Shown here: one piece after another, positions 48,435 to 57,859 of the stretch
How the letters are laid out: every line of letters starts with the position of its first letter
How positions within the stretch are numbered: position 1 is the stretch's first letter
NCBI RefSeq assembly: GCF_014279815.1
Contig: NZ_CP047941.1
Span: 434,001 to 498,000, forward strand
Origin: Synechococcus sp. NOUM97013
Lineage (GTDB): Bacteria; Cyanobacteriota; Cyanobacteriia; PCC-6307; Cyanobiaceae
Reading direction: 5' to 3'
Length of the DNA stretch: 64,000 nucleotides
Made by a program: the position numbers and the translations under genes
The notes under the pieces: model-generated
Databases searched by the model: none
What the model was told of the DNA's origin: nothing
Seen by the model: only the letters and a program-made list of their open reading frames with translations

Positions 48435-49472
48435 TCAGGCTGGCAATCCGCGAACAGGCGTGTTGTCACTGCCATTCGCTTCGCAGATGCTGCCGATGGT
48501 CCAAGCCTGGAAACCGCTGGCTTCGCAGCATTGGACAGTGCTTGCGACTGCCGTTTCGGGAAGCACCAGGCAATAACCAATCCCGAGATTGAAGGTGTGC
48601 CAGAGATCCCGTTCCTGAATCTCGCCCGCGCGTTGAAGCCATTGGAACAGCTCCGGTCGGGGCCAGCTCTCAGCAGTCACGTCAGCGATCAGGCCAGCAG
48701 GCAGGCACCGCGGCAGGTTCTCGGGAATCCCTCCTCCAGTGATGTGGGCCATGGCGTGAATGGGGGTTCCCTGGCCGAGGAGATCTTTCACCAGTGCTCC
48801 ATAAAGATGTGTCGGACGCAGGAGGGAGTCGATCAGTAGTGCGTTATCCGGTCCGAAGCGGGTTTCTGCGCTTGCGTCATTGGCTTCAAGAATTTTTCGC
48901 ACCAGGCTGAAGCCATTGCTGTGAACGCCGCTGCTGCTGATCCCAACAATGCGATCACCGGCCTGGACGCCCTGTCCGTCAATGACGGCATCTTCGTCGA
49001 CAACGGCAACGCAGAATCCGGCAAGGTCGTAGCGACCCGGCGGATAAAAACCGGGCATTTCAGCGGTTTCTCCCCCGAGTAATGCGCAACCGCTTTGGCG
49101 GCAGCCATCGGCAATCCCTTCAACCACGGTGGCCATGGCGTCCGGGCTCAGGGCACCGGTGGCCATGTAGTCGAGAAAGAAGAGCGGTTCGGCGCCACTC
49201 GTGATCACATCGTTCACGCACATCGCCACCAGATCGATGCCGACGTTGTGATGGGCCTGGTGCTCCTGAGCTAACTCCAGCTTGGTGCCCACTCCGTCGG
49301 TTCCCGAGACCAGTAAGGGCCGTTTGATTCCTGCAGGCAGGCGGATCATGCCCCCGAAGCCGCCGAGACCTCCCACCACCTCCGGTCGGTGGGTCGCTTC
49401 CACCCCGGCTTTGATCCGGTTCACGAAGGCACGCCCCGCTTCAACATCCACACCGGCGGCTCGGTAATCCAT
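48435..49472 (-). CDS. purM: Phosphoribosylformylglycinamidine cyclo-ligase
   Basis: AIR synthetase, fifth step of purine synthesis. 345 aa. It begins [51 protein letters not shown] and [13 protein letters not shown] are family motifs. The gene is divergent from rlpA, across a 346-base interval that holds one doubtful small ORF. Confidence 0.96.
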   Translation of the reverse strand: MDYRAAGVDVEAGRAFVNRIKAGVEATHRPEVVGGLGGFGGMIRLPAGIKRPLLVSGTDGVGTKLELAQEHQAHHNVGIDLVAMCVNDVITSGAEPLFFLDYMATGALSPDAMATVVEGIADGCRQSGCALLGGETAEMPGFYPPGRYDLAGFCVAVVDEDAVIDGQGVQAGDRIVGISSSGVHSNGFSLVRKILEANDASAETRFGPDNALLIDSLLRPTHLYGALVKDLLGQGTPIHAMAHITGGGIPENLPRCLPAGLIADVTAESWPRPELFQWLQRAGEIQERDLWHTFNLGIGYCLVLPETAVASTVQCCEASGFQAWTIGSICEANGSDNTPVRGLPA

Positions 49473-49818
49473 TCGCAGCAGCAGTTCTCACCTGATCCTC
49501 TCCCCTCGTGGGCGCCATGGCTCGATCGAGGGGTGTGGCGGTGGATTAGCCGGCCCCGGCCTCATTAACAGGGCTTGTTGATTGGATTGTGCTGGCTGAT
49601 GTTTCCTGCTTCTTCCTGCGGGCCATGCATCCCTGTGGCAGCAAGCGCTGGGACTTGATCACAGCTTTGAGCCTGAGCACATCGCTGATCGGATCGCGCT
49701 TGGCAATAGCACTGAGCATTTTTACGGTCATATCGCTTTCGATTGCTCAGGTCAACGGCCAGACGTCCTCAGGTTTTGACGACGTCGTGATCCAACCGCA
49801 GCCGTCCAACCGCCAGCT
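49473..49818. other. Intergenic region between divergent purM and rlpA
   Basis: Apart from one doubtful 61-aa frame (49546-49731, minus strand) I see no gene in this 346-base stretch. A plus-strand frame from 49589 runs into rlpA in another phase and has no family similarity. The region must hold promoters for purM and rlpA, but I cannot place them. Confidence 0.5.
49546..49731 (-). CDS. Possible small basic protein (doubtful)
   Basis: 61-aa frame beginning MTVKMLSAIAKRDPISDVLR and containing QRLLPQGCMARRKKQ. Codon choice resembles the neighbours, but there is no clear ribosome-binding site and no family that I recognise. It is co-oriented with purM, just upstream of it. It could equally be non-coding leader. 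Confidence 0.3.
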   Translation of the reverse strand: MTVKMLSAIAKRDPISDVLRLKAVIKSQRLLPQGCMARRKKQETSASTIQSTSPVNEAGAG

Positions 49819-50406
49819 ATGGCTCGACTCCTTCCTTCGGCCGCTGCATTTGCAGCAGTTTCACTCTCTGCAGTGGCGCTGTTCCCTGTTTTCGCGCGGG
49901 ACCTTGAGGGTTTCGAATTCACGGATCCGCTCGATCTGGTGATTCCTGCCGAGCCTGCTGCTGCCATTGAGCCTTCTGCTCCCAGCCTCGAACCCGCAGC
50001 CCCTGTTCTTGAGCCCGCTGATCAGTCGGACTTGGCCATCGTCGAGCCCCAGGAGGTTGCGCCGGAGTCCTTGCTGCCAGCGCCGCCACCTCAGCCGACA
50101 GGTCCCGTTGTGGTTTCAACCCACTCTGGTGAAGCCAGTTGGTACGGCCCTGGCTTCTACGGCAACCGCACTGCCAATGGTGAGGTGTATCAGCCAGGCA
50201 CGATGACAGCTGCCCACAGAACACTCCCTTTCGGCACCCGCGTGCGTGTGACCAACCTCTGGAATGGTCGGATTGCTGTCGTCCGCATTAACGACCGAGG
50301 GCCTTTTGTCGGTCATAGGGTCATTGACCTTGGCCATGGCGCTGCCCATGAGCTGGGCCTGGTCAGCAGTGGCATTGCTCAAGTCCGTCTTGAGGTGCTC
50401 CGCTGA
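49819..50406 (+). CDS. rlpA: RlpA-like septal-ring lytic transglycosylase family protein
   Basis: 195 aa. Signal peptide at the N-terminus (MARLLPSAAAFAAVSLSAVA), a Pro/Ala/Glu-rich spacer of about 70 residues, then the double-psi beta-barrel: GEASWYGPGFYGNRTANGEV, AAHRTLPFGTRVRVTN and VVRINDRGPFVGHRVIDLG, including the catalytic-type Asp. No SPOR domain. A periplasmic role at peptidoglycan is inferred. Its stop codon overlaps the probable CTG start of panC-cmk. Confidence 0.88.
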   Translation: MARLLPSAAAFAAVSLSAVALFPVFARDLEGFEFTDPLDLVIPAEPAAAIEPSAPSLEPAAPVLEPADQSDLAIVEPQEVAPESLLPAPPPQPTGPVVVSTHSGEASWYGPGFYGNRTANGEVYQPGTMTAAHRTLPFGTRVRVTNLWNGRIAVVRINDRGPFVGHRVIDLGHGAAHELGLVSSGIAQVRLEVLR

Positions 50407-51962
50407 GTCTCCGCGTACTGCGCAATCTCGCTGAGCTGCGTGCTTGGCGTGCCTCACGGCAGGGGCCCGTGGAGTTCGTGCCCACCATGGGTGGTCTTCA
50501 TCACGGCCACGCCAGCTTGATTCGATCAGCACGGGTTGATGGCCCAGCGGCGGCGTCAGTGCTGGTCAGCGTGTACGTGAATCCGCTTCAGTTCGGAGAG
50601 GGAGAGGATTTCGAGCACTACCCCCGCACACTCGCGTCGGATTGTGATCTGGCCGAGAGCGCCGGGGCGGATGCAATCTGGTGTCCTGATGATGTTCAGA
50701 TCTACCCCGAGGGCCTTGCCAATGGCTGGAGGCTGACGGCCCCATCAGCGCTGCAATCGAGGCTGTGCGGACCCTGGCGACCAGGCCACTTCGATGGCGT
50801 GGTCACCGTCGTCACCCGTTTGCTTGCCTTGGTGCGTCCTGATCAACTTTGGTTGGGAGAAAAAGACTGGCAACAGCTCACCATCTTGCGTCGGATGGTG
50901 GCTGACCTCGGTCTGCCAGTGCGGGTAAGGGGCTGCGCCACGGTGCGAGAGGTCGATGGTGTGGCAGCCAGTTCGCGCAATCAATATCTCGCTCCTGCTG
51001 AGCGCCTCAAGGCCTCCGAGCTGTCTGCAGTGCTCCGGGAGGCTTCGAACGACTTATGCGACGGCGATCAGAATCTGAATGCTGTGTTGTCGGAACGCAG
51101 GCGGCAACTTCATCAGGTCGGTTTCAAGGTGGAGTATGTAGAGGTCGTCCATCCAGCCACACTGCAGCCGTCGGCTTCCCCTCGATCGCTGCGTCTGCTC
51201 GCTGCTGCAGTCCAGTGCGGTTCAACCCGACTGATTGATCACGTCTTCGTTATGACCCGTTCTCCCATCGTTGCCATTGACGGTCCTGCCGGTGCTGGTA
51301 AGAGCACGGTTACCCGGGCATTCGCCGAACGATTGGGTCTGCTTTATCTCGATACCGGTGCGATGTATCGCGCGGTGACTTGGTGGGTTCAACAGCAGGG
51401 GTCTGATCCTGCTGATGAATCAGCCGTGAAGGTCCTTCTCGACGGTCTGGAGGTTGATCTCTCCCCTTTGAAGAATGGAGTGCAGACCGTTCGCGTCAAT
51501 GGCAAGGATGTGACCGATGCCATCCGAGATCCCAAGGTCACCGGCTCGGTTTCGCTGGTGGCTGCCCATCCCTGCGTTCGGGAGCTTTTGACGCAACAGC
51601 AGCAGCGGCTCGGTGAACGAGGCGGGCTGGTGGCCGAAGGCCGCGACATCGGGACGGCTGTGTTCCCCGATGCCGAGTTGAAGGTGTTTCTCACGGCCAC
51701 ACCGGAGGAGAGAGCCCGGCGCCGTGCCAAGGATCTTGAGGCCCGCGGCCATGCCGTTCCCGATCTCGCTGAGTTGGAAGCGCAGATCGTCGAACGCGAC
51801 AGGCTCGACAGCACCCGTGCGGTGGCACCACTGGTTCAAGCAGAAGATGCCACGGAAGTGATCACCGATGGCATGTCCATCGAAGCGGTGATCGATGCAT
51901 TGGAAGATCTCTTCCGGTTCCAGGTCGCTGAAGAGGTCTGGCCAACGCCGGCACGGGATTGA
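50403..51962 (+). CDS. panC/cmk: Bifunctional pantoate-beta-alanine ligase / cytidylate kinase
   Basis: About 519 aa. The PanC part (to about residue 280) has FVPTMGGLHHGHASLIR (HIGH-type) and the GEKDWQQL nucleotide site, and makes pantothenate. The CMK part starts near MTRSPIVAIDGPAGAGKSTV with GLLYLDTGAMYRAV and GRDIGTAVFPDAEL, and phosphorylates CMP. This fusion is known in cyanobacteria. The first PanC strand (RVLRNLAELRAWRASRQG) lies upstream of the first GTG (50469). The frame there opens at 50394, and its best start is CTG at 50403, overlapping the rlpA TGA as CTGA. Confidence 0.92.
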   Translation: MSLRVLRNLAELRAWRASRQGPVEFVPTMGGLHHGHASLIRSARVDGPAAASVLVSVYVNPLQFGEGEDFEHYPRTLASDCDLAESAGADAIWCPDDVQIYPEGLANGWRLTAPSALQSRLCGPWRPGHFDGVVTVVTRLLALVRPDQLWLGEKDWQQLTILRRMVADLGLPVRVRGCATVREVDGVAASSRNQYLAPAERLKASELSAVLREASNDLCDGDQNLNAVLSERRRQLHQVGFKVEYVEVVHPATLQPSASPRSLRLLAAAVQCGSTRLIDHVFVMTRSPIVAIDGPAGAGKSTVTRAFAERLGLLYLDTGAMYRAVTWWVQQQGSDPADESAVKVLLDGLEVDLSPLKNGVQTVRVNGKDVTDAIRDPKVTGSVSLVAAHPCVRELLTQQQQRLGERGGLVAEGRDIGTAVFPDAELKVFLTATPEERARRRAKDLEARGHAVPDLAELEAQIVERDRLDSTRAVAPLVQAEDATEVITDGMSIEAVIDALEDLFRFQVAEEVWPTPARD

Positions 51963-51964
51963 GT

Positions 51965-52465
51965 TCAGGGTTGACGTTCACTGCCTGCGCTTGCTGGCAG
52001 CAGCTCGTCAAGCAGCGCTGTGCAGGCATCGTCAAGGAGGTCGAGCACATGCTCAAATCCCTCATCGCCTCCGTAATAGGGATCAGGCACCTCCGTTTCG
52101 TTGAAGTGCCTGGCGTAGCTGAGCATGGGGCGGATCTCAGCGGAGGCTTGAGCTCCGGCTTCCTTGGCCAGGCTCGTGACAGCTGCAAAGTTTGCATCGT
52201 CCATGGTGAGCACCAGGTCAAACTCAGCCAGATCGCTGAGCTCGATCTGGCGGGCGCGGCTGGGTAGGTCGATGCCGCGCCGCTGGGCTGCAGCCCGCAT
52301 CCGTCGATCGGCTGGGTTACCCACGTGCCAGCTGCCGGTGCCGGCTGAGTCGACCACGAACCGGTCACTCAGGCCTCGCTCCTGCAAATGATGCAAAAAC
52401 ACTCCCTCGGCAGCGGGAGAACGGCAAATGTTGCCGAGACACACGAACAGCAGCTTCTGAGTCAT
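51965..52465 (-). CDS. ptpA: Low-molecular-weight protein-tyrosine phosphatase (PtpA)
   Basis: 166 aa. The active-site loop CLGNICRSP (Cx5R-S) sits at the N-terminus and the general acid in VPDPYYGG near the C-terminus, both intact. ptpA is a known member of the phycobilisome gene region of marine Synechococcus, with unknown targets. Its ATG overlaps the cpcF TGA (52462-52465), so it is translationally coupled to the phycocyanin lyase genes and closes this operon. Confidence 0.9.
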   Translation of the reverse strand: MTQKLLFVCLGNICRSPAAEGVFLHHLQERGLSDRFVVDSAGTGSWHVGNPADRRMRAAAQRRGIDLPSRARQIELSDLAEFDLVLTMDDANFAAVTSLAKEAGAQASAEIRPMLSYARHFNETEVPDPYYGGDEGFEHVLDLLDDACTALLDELLPASAGSERQP

Positions 52466-53088
52466 CGCTTTGACACGCGGAGCAGAGCCAGATCAGCCCT
52501 CTGTCGCACCACCCTGACAGGCTCCTCGACCGATGCCAGTTGTTTCAGAACAGTCATCGCCTTGGTTTGAAGCAAGGGCGTGATGACGTTCGAGATCAGG
52601 CGTCGTTCCAGGCCATAGGCCGCGGCGTAACGGACGACCCATTCGTCATCTACACCGGCGTGCAGAAGGCCCTCACAGCAACGCACGAGTTGATCGTCTT
52701 GGTTCAGCAGGTCGAGGTCCAATTCGGCGAGGCCTCGTGTCGCAGACCGACGCACGCTGGGGGCAATGTCGGCTCGCAGGGCGTGATCGAGCAGGTCGAG
52801 ACCACGTGGATCCCGCAGAGCGGCCAGCGCCTTCACTACCCATGCCCGAGCTCCGTAATTGCCTGTGTCCATGCTTGTGAGCAGGTCAGGAACGACTGCT
52901 CGGCCCAACGCAATCAGTCCTTGCGTTGCAATCGCTGCCACGGCCGGGTTGTTGTAACTCAGCACCTTGATCAGTGCCGGTGCCGCGTTGGCGTCGTTCA
53001 AGGCACAGATGCCCCGGGTTGCCTGAACAAGTTCGGGCGTTGATGTGGCCCGGTCGAGTTCCAGCACAGCAGTGGTTAAGTCAGTCAT
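52462..53088 (-). CDS. cpcF: Phycocyanin alpha-subunit bilin lyase, CpcF/RpcF subunit
   Basis: 208 aa of HEAT-like helical repeats (for example NPAVAAIATQGLIALGRAVV, SVRRSATRGLAELDLDL). CpcE and CpcF form a heterodimer that attaches a bilin to Cys84 of alpha-phycocyanin. In PE-II-containing marine strains the pair is named RpcE/RpcF and attaches phycoerythrobilin. It follows cpcE by five bases and overlaps ptpA. Confidence 0.88.
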   Translation of the reverse strand: MTDLTTAVLELDRATSTPELVQATRGICALNDANAAPALIKVLSYNNPAVAAIATQGLIALGRAVVPDLLTSMDTGNYGARAWVVKALAALRDPRGLDLLDHALRADIAPSVRRSATRGLAELDLDLLNQDDQLVRCCEGLLHAGVDDEWVVRYAAAYGLERRLISNVITPLLQTKAMTVLKQLASVEEPVRVVRQRADLALLRVSKR

Positions 53089-53093
53089 GACCG

Positions 53094-53876
53094 CTAGAGC
53101 AGGGCATCCATGGCATCCAGCACCGTGGTGGAATCACGGGTGGCATCACGGGATTCCGCCAGGCCACGCAAGGCCACCAGCTTCAGACTGGCTTCGACGC
53201 TGGCGTCTTGAATGGCTGTGAGTGCCCCTGTCCAGCCGGTGGCGCCCAGATCAAGCAGTGCTCCTCGCCGCACGAGTGGTTCCGGGTGTTGAAGCAGGCG
53301 GATCAGTTCCTCGCCGAAGTGCACCTCATGGGTCAATTGCAGCAGCGCACGGCAGGCCGCTGCCCGCACCAGTGGCCTGGGGTGGTGCTGGAAGGGGTGG
53401 AGGGTGGCGGTCACCTGAGCGGTGTTCAAGCCGATGTCGCCCAGAGCCTCCAGTAAGGCTTCACAGGGTTCGCGCAGACGAGGGCTTCCGTTCTGTTCGG
53501 CTCCTGCTTGTTCGATGCCACTGCTGAGGCGATGGCAGATGGGCTGGATGGCAGCTTCGGCTCGGATCGAGCCCAGGCTGCGGGCCGCTTCTTCCCGCAC
53601 GGTGTAGTCGTCAGACTGCAAGAGCTGGATCAGTGCATGAGTGGCCGCGTCGTCTTGAAGCAATCCGAGGGCACGAATCGCATTCAAGGCGACACCACGT
53701 TGATCAGCATGCGTGTCGTTTTGGTTGAGATAGCCAAGACATCGAAGCAGCAGTGGGAGTGCATCTGGATGCCTTGACCGCATTTTTCCCAGCCACCAGG
53801 CTGCGTAATACTGCGCTGAATAATCCTGTTCCTGTCGCAGATTCTCGAGAATCCGTTGTTCGCTGAGAGGTTCCAT
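53094..53876 (-). CDS. cpcE: Phycocyanin alpha-subunit bilin lyase, CpcE/RpcE subunit
   Basis: 260 aa. The N-terminal EQRILENLRQEQDYSAQYYAA WWLGKMRS-type segment is diagnostic of CpcE; the rest is HEAT/PBS-lyase repeats such as DYTVREEAARSLGSIRAEAA. It works with CpcF on alpha-Cys84. The genes are separate, not fused as in RpcG (which makes PUB), pointing to PCB or PEB at this site. Its ATG touches the cpcT stop at 53876. Confidence 0.92.
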   Translation of the reverse strand: MEPLSEQRILENLRQEQDYSAQYYAAWWLGKMRSRHPDALPLLLRCLGYLNQNDTHADQRGVALNAIRALGLLQDDAATHALIQLLQSDDYTVREEAARSLGSIRAEAAIQPICHRLSSGIEQAGAEQNGSPRLREPCEALLEALGDIGLNTAQVTATLHPFQHHPRPLVRAAACRALLQLTHEVHFGEELIRLLQHPEPLVRRGALLDLGATGWTGALTAIQDASVEASLKLVALRGLAESRDATRDSTTVLDAMDALL

Positions 53877-54466
53877 TACGTCCAGTTGGCTGGAAGGTCG
53901 GTTGCCCAGCTCGCCGTTTTTTGGAACTTGAACTCACCGGCAATGGATCCCCAGCAGCGTTCGTTGGTTTTGGGATCATGGCCTCGATCCAGCGTCTGCA
54001 AGGAATCTCCTTCCAGTCGAAAGGTGCTCACCAAAATCGTGTCTTTGCCGTTGCGGTGCACGATGCAGCGGCAGTTGGGTTCCATGGATCCTTCATACAC
54101 ACCACGCTGTTCAATGACCTGGTAGTGGCATTGGTCAAGACAGATCAGGTCGCTGTCTTGGATTGCACTGCGACAGTCATCGTCAAAGATGGCTGTGCTG
54201 AAGCGTGACGGATCTCGGAACGTGTGGTTCCAGAGCTTGATCACGCCTCCCTGTTGCTCTTCAGCACGGATCACGCGCAGGCGGTAGGGATTCTTGGGAT
54301 CAACGGCATAGGTCTGTTCCAGCAGGATTGAGCCTGCTGGAAGTTGCGCGATCGGCCGATAGCGGAGATGGATATGGGCGAACAGGGGGGGATTGTCGAA
54401 GGCCTGCTTTTGATTGCTGTATTCCCCGCAGAGCAGAGACAGAAAGCGCCCGACAGTGGACGTCAT
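53876..54466 (-). CDS. cpcT: Phycobiliprotein lyase CpcT (CpeT/CpcT family)
   Basis: 196 aa from the ATG at 54466 (MTSTVGRFLSLLCGEYSNQ), the family start and length. The longer frame to 54532 runs through the transcription terminator behind cpcA and is rejected. CpcT is a lipocalin-like S/T-type lyase that attaches a bilin to Cys153 of beta-phycocyanin; GSILLEQTYAVDPKNPYRLR and CHYQVIEQRGVYEGSMEPNC are conserved. It precedes cpcE with a one-base overlap. Confidence 0.9.
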   Translation of the reverse strand: MTSTVGRFLSLLCGEYSNQKQAFDNPPLFAHIHLRYRPIAQLPAGSILLEQTYAVDPKNPYRLRVIRAEEQQGGVIKLWNHTFRDPSRFSTAIFDDDCRSAIQDSDLICLDQCHYQVIEQRGVYEGSMEPNCRCIVHRNGKDTILVSTFRLEGDSLQTLDRGHDPKTNERCWGSIAGEFKFQKTASWATDLPANWT

Positions 54467-54499
54467 CAAGAGTTCTTCCCGCGTCAGATTCTGAACATT

Positions 54500-54523
54500 A
54501 AAAAAGCCCTCCGGAGGAGGGCT
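54500..54523 (-). terminator. Rho-independent terminator after cpcA
   Basis: Read on the minus strand: stem AGCCCTCC/GGAGGGCT (8 bp, loop TCC) followed at once by six T residues. It lies between cpcA and cpcT, so it should separate abundant cpcBA mRNA from a smaller amount of read-through into the lyase genes. Confidence 0.85.
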
Positions 54524-54545
54524 GGGACTCAAGCTCGCTGATCGA

Positions 54546-55034
54546 TCAGATCAGGGCGTTGATGGCGTAATCGATGTAGCTGTTGGCTTCGGTTGCTGCG
54601 TCGCCACTCAGACCGTGGTTGGCCTTGATGTGCTTCAGAGCTTCCACGTACCAGGAAGGGGAGAGCTCGAAGGTGCGGTTGATCTCGTCGAGACCGGCGA
54701 TCAGGTAGTCATCCATGGGGCCGGTGCCACCAGCCACCAGGCAGTAGGTGACCATGCGCAGGTAGTAGCCCACGTCACGGGAGCACTTGGCCTTGCCCTC
54801 AGTGGTGGTGGAGTAGTTGGACCCCTCCATCTGAGTGGTGTAGGGGAACTTGGTGTACACAGCCTGTGCAGCACCGTTTACCAGGGAATCAGCCTTGGCG
54901 GACAGAGCCTTGGCAGCTTCGAGGCTGGCCTTGGCGCGGTTGAAGCGGCCGGAAGCGGCCTGCACTTCGGTGTTGCTCAGGAAGCGACCCTGGGAGTCGG
55001 CAGCTGCGACGGCTTCGGTCAGGGGGGTTTTCAT
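54546..55034 (-). CDS. cpcA: Phycocyanin alpha subunit (CpcA/RpcA)
   Basis: 162 aa rod antenna protein. Globin-like fold with the bilin site Cys84 in EGKAKCSRD and the [20 protein letters not shown] helix. Because PE-II is present and the lyase is CpcE/F-like and unfused, it is probably R-phycocyanin II alpha (RpcA) carrying PEB; sequence alone does not settle the bilin type. It follows cpcB by 42 bases and is ended by a strong terminator. Confidence 0.97.
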   Translation of the reverse strand: MKTPLTEAVAAADSQGRFLSNTEVQAASGRFNRAKASLEAAKALSAKADSLVNGAAQAVYTKFPYTTQMEGSNYSTTTEGKAKCSRDVGYYLRMVTYCLVAGGTGPMDDYLIAGLDEINRTFELSPSWYVEALKHIKANHGLSGDAATEANSYIDYAINALI

Positions 55035-55076
55035 TGATCGTTAATGGTGAAGAGAACGACTGATCCGATGGCTCGA

Positions 55077-55595
55077 TCAGGCGACAGCGGCTGCAGCGCG
55101 GTCGAAGTAGGTGCCGATTTCGCTGCTCAGGGAAGCGCAATCGCCGGAGGTCACGCCAGCTTTGTCATTCACGATGGCCAGGGCGGCATCCTTCATCAGG
55201 TTCACGCCAGCGGCAACAGAAGCGCCGGGGGTGCCAAGAGCCAGGTAGGTCTCACGCAGGCCGTTCAGGCAGCGGTCCTCGAGCACGGAAGCGTCGCCAG
55301 CGAAGCTTGCGTAGGTGACGTAGCGAAGGATGATCTCCATATCGCGCAGGCAGGCAGCCATGCGGCGGGAGGTGTAAGCGTTGCCGCCGGGGGCGATCAG
55401 CGCAGGCTGCTGAGCGAACAGCTGGCGAGCGGCTGCAGCGACGATGCTGGAGGCGTTGCTGGAAATGCGGTTGACAGCGTCAAGGCGCTTGTTGCTGTCG
55501 GAAACCATCGCAGCCAGGGCGTCGATTTCGCTGGCGCTGATGTACTGGCCCCGGGCGTCGGCCTGGGCGACAACCTTGGTGAAGGCGTCGAACAT
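55077..55595 (-). CDS. cpcB: Phycocyanin beta subunit (CpcB/RpcB)
   Basis: 172 aa. Bilin-binding Cys82 ([10 protein letters not shown]) and Cys153 ([11 protein letters not shown]) and the methylated Asn72 ([10 protein letters not shown]) are present. A strong Shine-Dalgarno AAGGAG lies seven bases before the ATG on the minus strand. It pairs with CpcA as the rod-core-proximal hexamer. The 187-base gap to pebB upstream must hold its promoter. Confidence 0.97.
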   Translation of the reverse strand: MFDAFTKVVAQADARGQYISASEIDALAAMVSDSNKRLDAVNRISSNASSIVAAAARQLFAQQPALIAPGGNAYTSRRMAACLRDMEIILRYVTYASFAGDASVLEDRCLNGLRETYLALGTPGASVAAGVNLMKDAALAIVNDKAGVTSGDCASLSSEIGTYFDRAAAAVA

Positions 55596-55782
55596 GGGTG
55601 AACTCCTTGAAACTGTGTCTGGAGAGTAAAAAATCTGCAGACCTGAATGGGGACGGCTGGGAAGCTGTGCCCATCCCGTCGCCAGCGATTCTGGCCAACT
55701 CCCCGGAAGCCCCCCGATCCCTGTTCATAATGTTTAATCCCACTGCCGTGGAACAGGTTTCGGGGGGTGAGGGGATCGACGA

Positions 55783-56559
55783 TTAGTCCAGGTCAAACAG
55801 CACGTCGTGGATCAGGCGTTCGGTCCAGTCGCTGCCGTGAAAACGCCCGAGCATTCCCCGCGCTGGATCCTTCTCCGCCCTGTAAGCCGTGTAGCGCCGT
55901 TGGCCATCCAGCAGTTGTTGGGATCTTTCCTCTGCAACAGGCTCCGCTTCCCTCACCAGATCGAGATACAGCTCGAGGTACTCGATGTAGGCAGGGAATA
56001 CAGCATCACGAATCAATGCGTCGCCTTCGTCGCCGAGAGGAAGACGCGTCCATAGAAAACAGGGTGAAAAGAAGGGTTCGGCTTCTTCCGGAATGGGGCC
56101 TCCGCCAGGCAGTTGTGCACGCCAGCGTTCAAAGATCGGTGTGAGACGCGCCCAGACGGCTTGGGTGTGGGCCGCGTCTGTTTTGAGTGCTGGTTGGAGA
56201 TCCAGAGCGATCAGATGTCCGTTGGGGAGTGTGACTAGATCCGCGCCGAAGAAGGGCAAGTCGTAGCTCGTCCTGGGATTCATCACCAGATTGAGCACGG
56301 AAGCTGCGTTGCCGGCTTCCACGCAGGCGGCGCGCACTTGCCTGAGCTTGGTGGTGCTGCAACCCCAGGTCTGCGTGGTGGCTTCGAAGGGTCGGGATGC
56401 TGATCCGCCGCGATCGGTTTTATCGAGAAAAGTTGATTCGATCGGATAGGGCTCAGGTGCTTGAGCCTGGAGACGACTGATGGCTTCTTTCAGGAAAGAG
56501 GCCCAGCGCCAGCCGCTCAGTTGGATCGGGTCGATGCTCGAGGAACGTGCTGCGCTCAT
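55783..56559 (-). CDS. pebB: Phycoerythrobilin:ferredoxin oxidoreductase
   Basis: 258 aa from the ATG at 56559 ([20 protein letters not shown]). Ferredoxin-dependent bilin reductase that reduces 15,16-dihydrobiliverdin to phycoerythrobilin. Family regions include [20 protein letters not shown] and [13 protein letters not shown], and the C-terminal half resembles other FDBRs ([13 protein letters not shown]). It starts one base after the pebA stop, so the two are coupled, consistent with metabolic channelling between PebA and PebB. Confidence 0.93.
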   Translation of the reverse strand: MSAARSSSIDPIQLSGWRWASFLKEAISRLQAQAPEPYPIESTFLDKTDRGGSASRPFEATTQTWGCSTTKLRQVRAACVEAGNAASVLNLVMNPRTSYDLPFFGADLVTLPNGHLIALDLQPALKTDAAHTQAVWARLTPIFERWRAQLPGGGPIPEEAEPFFSPCFLWTRLPLGDEGDALIRDAVFPAYIEYLELYLDLVREAEPVAEERSQQLLDGQRRYTAYRAEKDPARGMLGRFHGSDWTERLIHDVLFDLD

Positions 56560-56560
56560 G

Positions 56561-57265
<705 letters not shown>

Positions 57266-57859
57266 TCAGGCCTCCCGGTCGGCAGTGCTCTTGGCCAACG
57301 ACAAGATGTCATCCGTGCTGGTGCAGCGTCGCTCGGTGCAGTAAGTCGTCATGCTCACACCGTTGAGGTTCTGCACCGAGCTCACGCGCATCCGGAGCTG
57401 ATCGGTCACAAACCAGCAGCGTTCAATGCCCACGCTCGTGTCGTAGCGGGTGGTGATCGTGAGCACACCGTCTTCGTCGAAGCGGTAGTGGCTCAGCACC
57501 GCTTGTTTCTCGACGTATCCCTTGTCGCGCAGGAGAAAGCCGCGGCTTGGATCGCTGGCATCAGCAACATTCACCAATGCAGCCGCCCGGTCGTCGCTGC
57601 GGTCTCCTTTCTTGAGGTTGCTCTCCCACCAGAAGCGAGCTCCACCAGCAGCCTCTTTTGTCTCCACCCCGAGCGCTGAGCAGATGGTGGCAACGCAGGG
57701 GTCGTCGGCACCAAAGGGAGCCACGATCAGATTGGAATCCCCAGCCTCGTCGTCCTGATGATCCAGGTGATGCACTACCCGACGGATCATCCAGTTGCCA
57801 GCACTGGCCTCAAGGAAGTCGCTCATGGAGCGTGGGCGGATGCAGAGGGAGCCAGTCAT
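57266..57859 (-). CDS. cpeS: CpeS-type phycobiliprotein lyase
   Basis: 197 aa from the ATG at 57859; an internal ATG at 57826 (MSDFLEASAGNWMIRRVVHH) gives the conventional N-terminus. Lipocalin-fold S-type lyase; in related strains CpeS attaches PEB to Cys82 of beta-phycoerythrin. FWWESNLKKGDRSDDRAA and ERCWFVTDQLRMRVSSVQ match the family. The ATG overlaps the upstream small gene's stop as TGATG reading, indicating coupling to it. Confidence 0.88.
   Translation of the reverse strand: MTGSLCIRPRSMSDFLEASAGNWMIRRVVHHLDHQDDEAGDSNLIVAPFGADDPCVATICSALGVETKEAAGGARFWWESNLKKGDRSDDRAAALVNVADASDPSRGFLLRDKGYVEKQAVLSHYRFDEDGVLTITTRYDTSVGIERCWFVTDQLRMRVSSVQNLNGVSMTTYCTERRCTSTDDILSLAKSTADREA

Noticed and set aside
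49589-49942. 117-codon plus-strand frame before rlpA
   Set aside because: It runs into rlpA in a different phase and its second half is low-quality sequence; rlpA with its signal peptide is the real gene.
52462-53876. cpcE-cpcF as a broken rpcG fusion
   Set aside because: Both proteins have their own starts and normal lengths, and the five-base gap contains a proper stop, so they are two separate lyase subunits.
54467-54532. Longer cpcT start at 54532
   Set aside because: It would place the start codon and first residues across the cpcA terminator hairpin; the family N-terminus begins at 54466.
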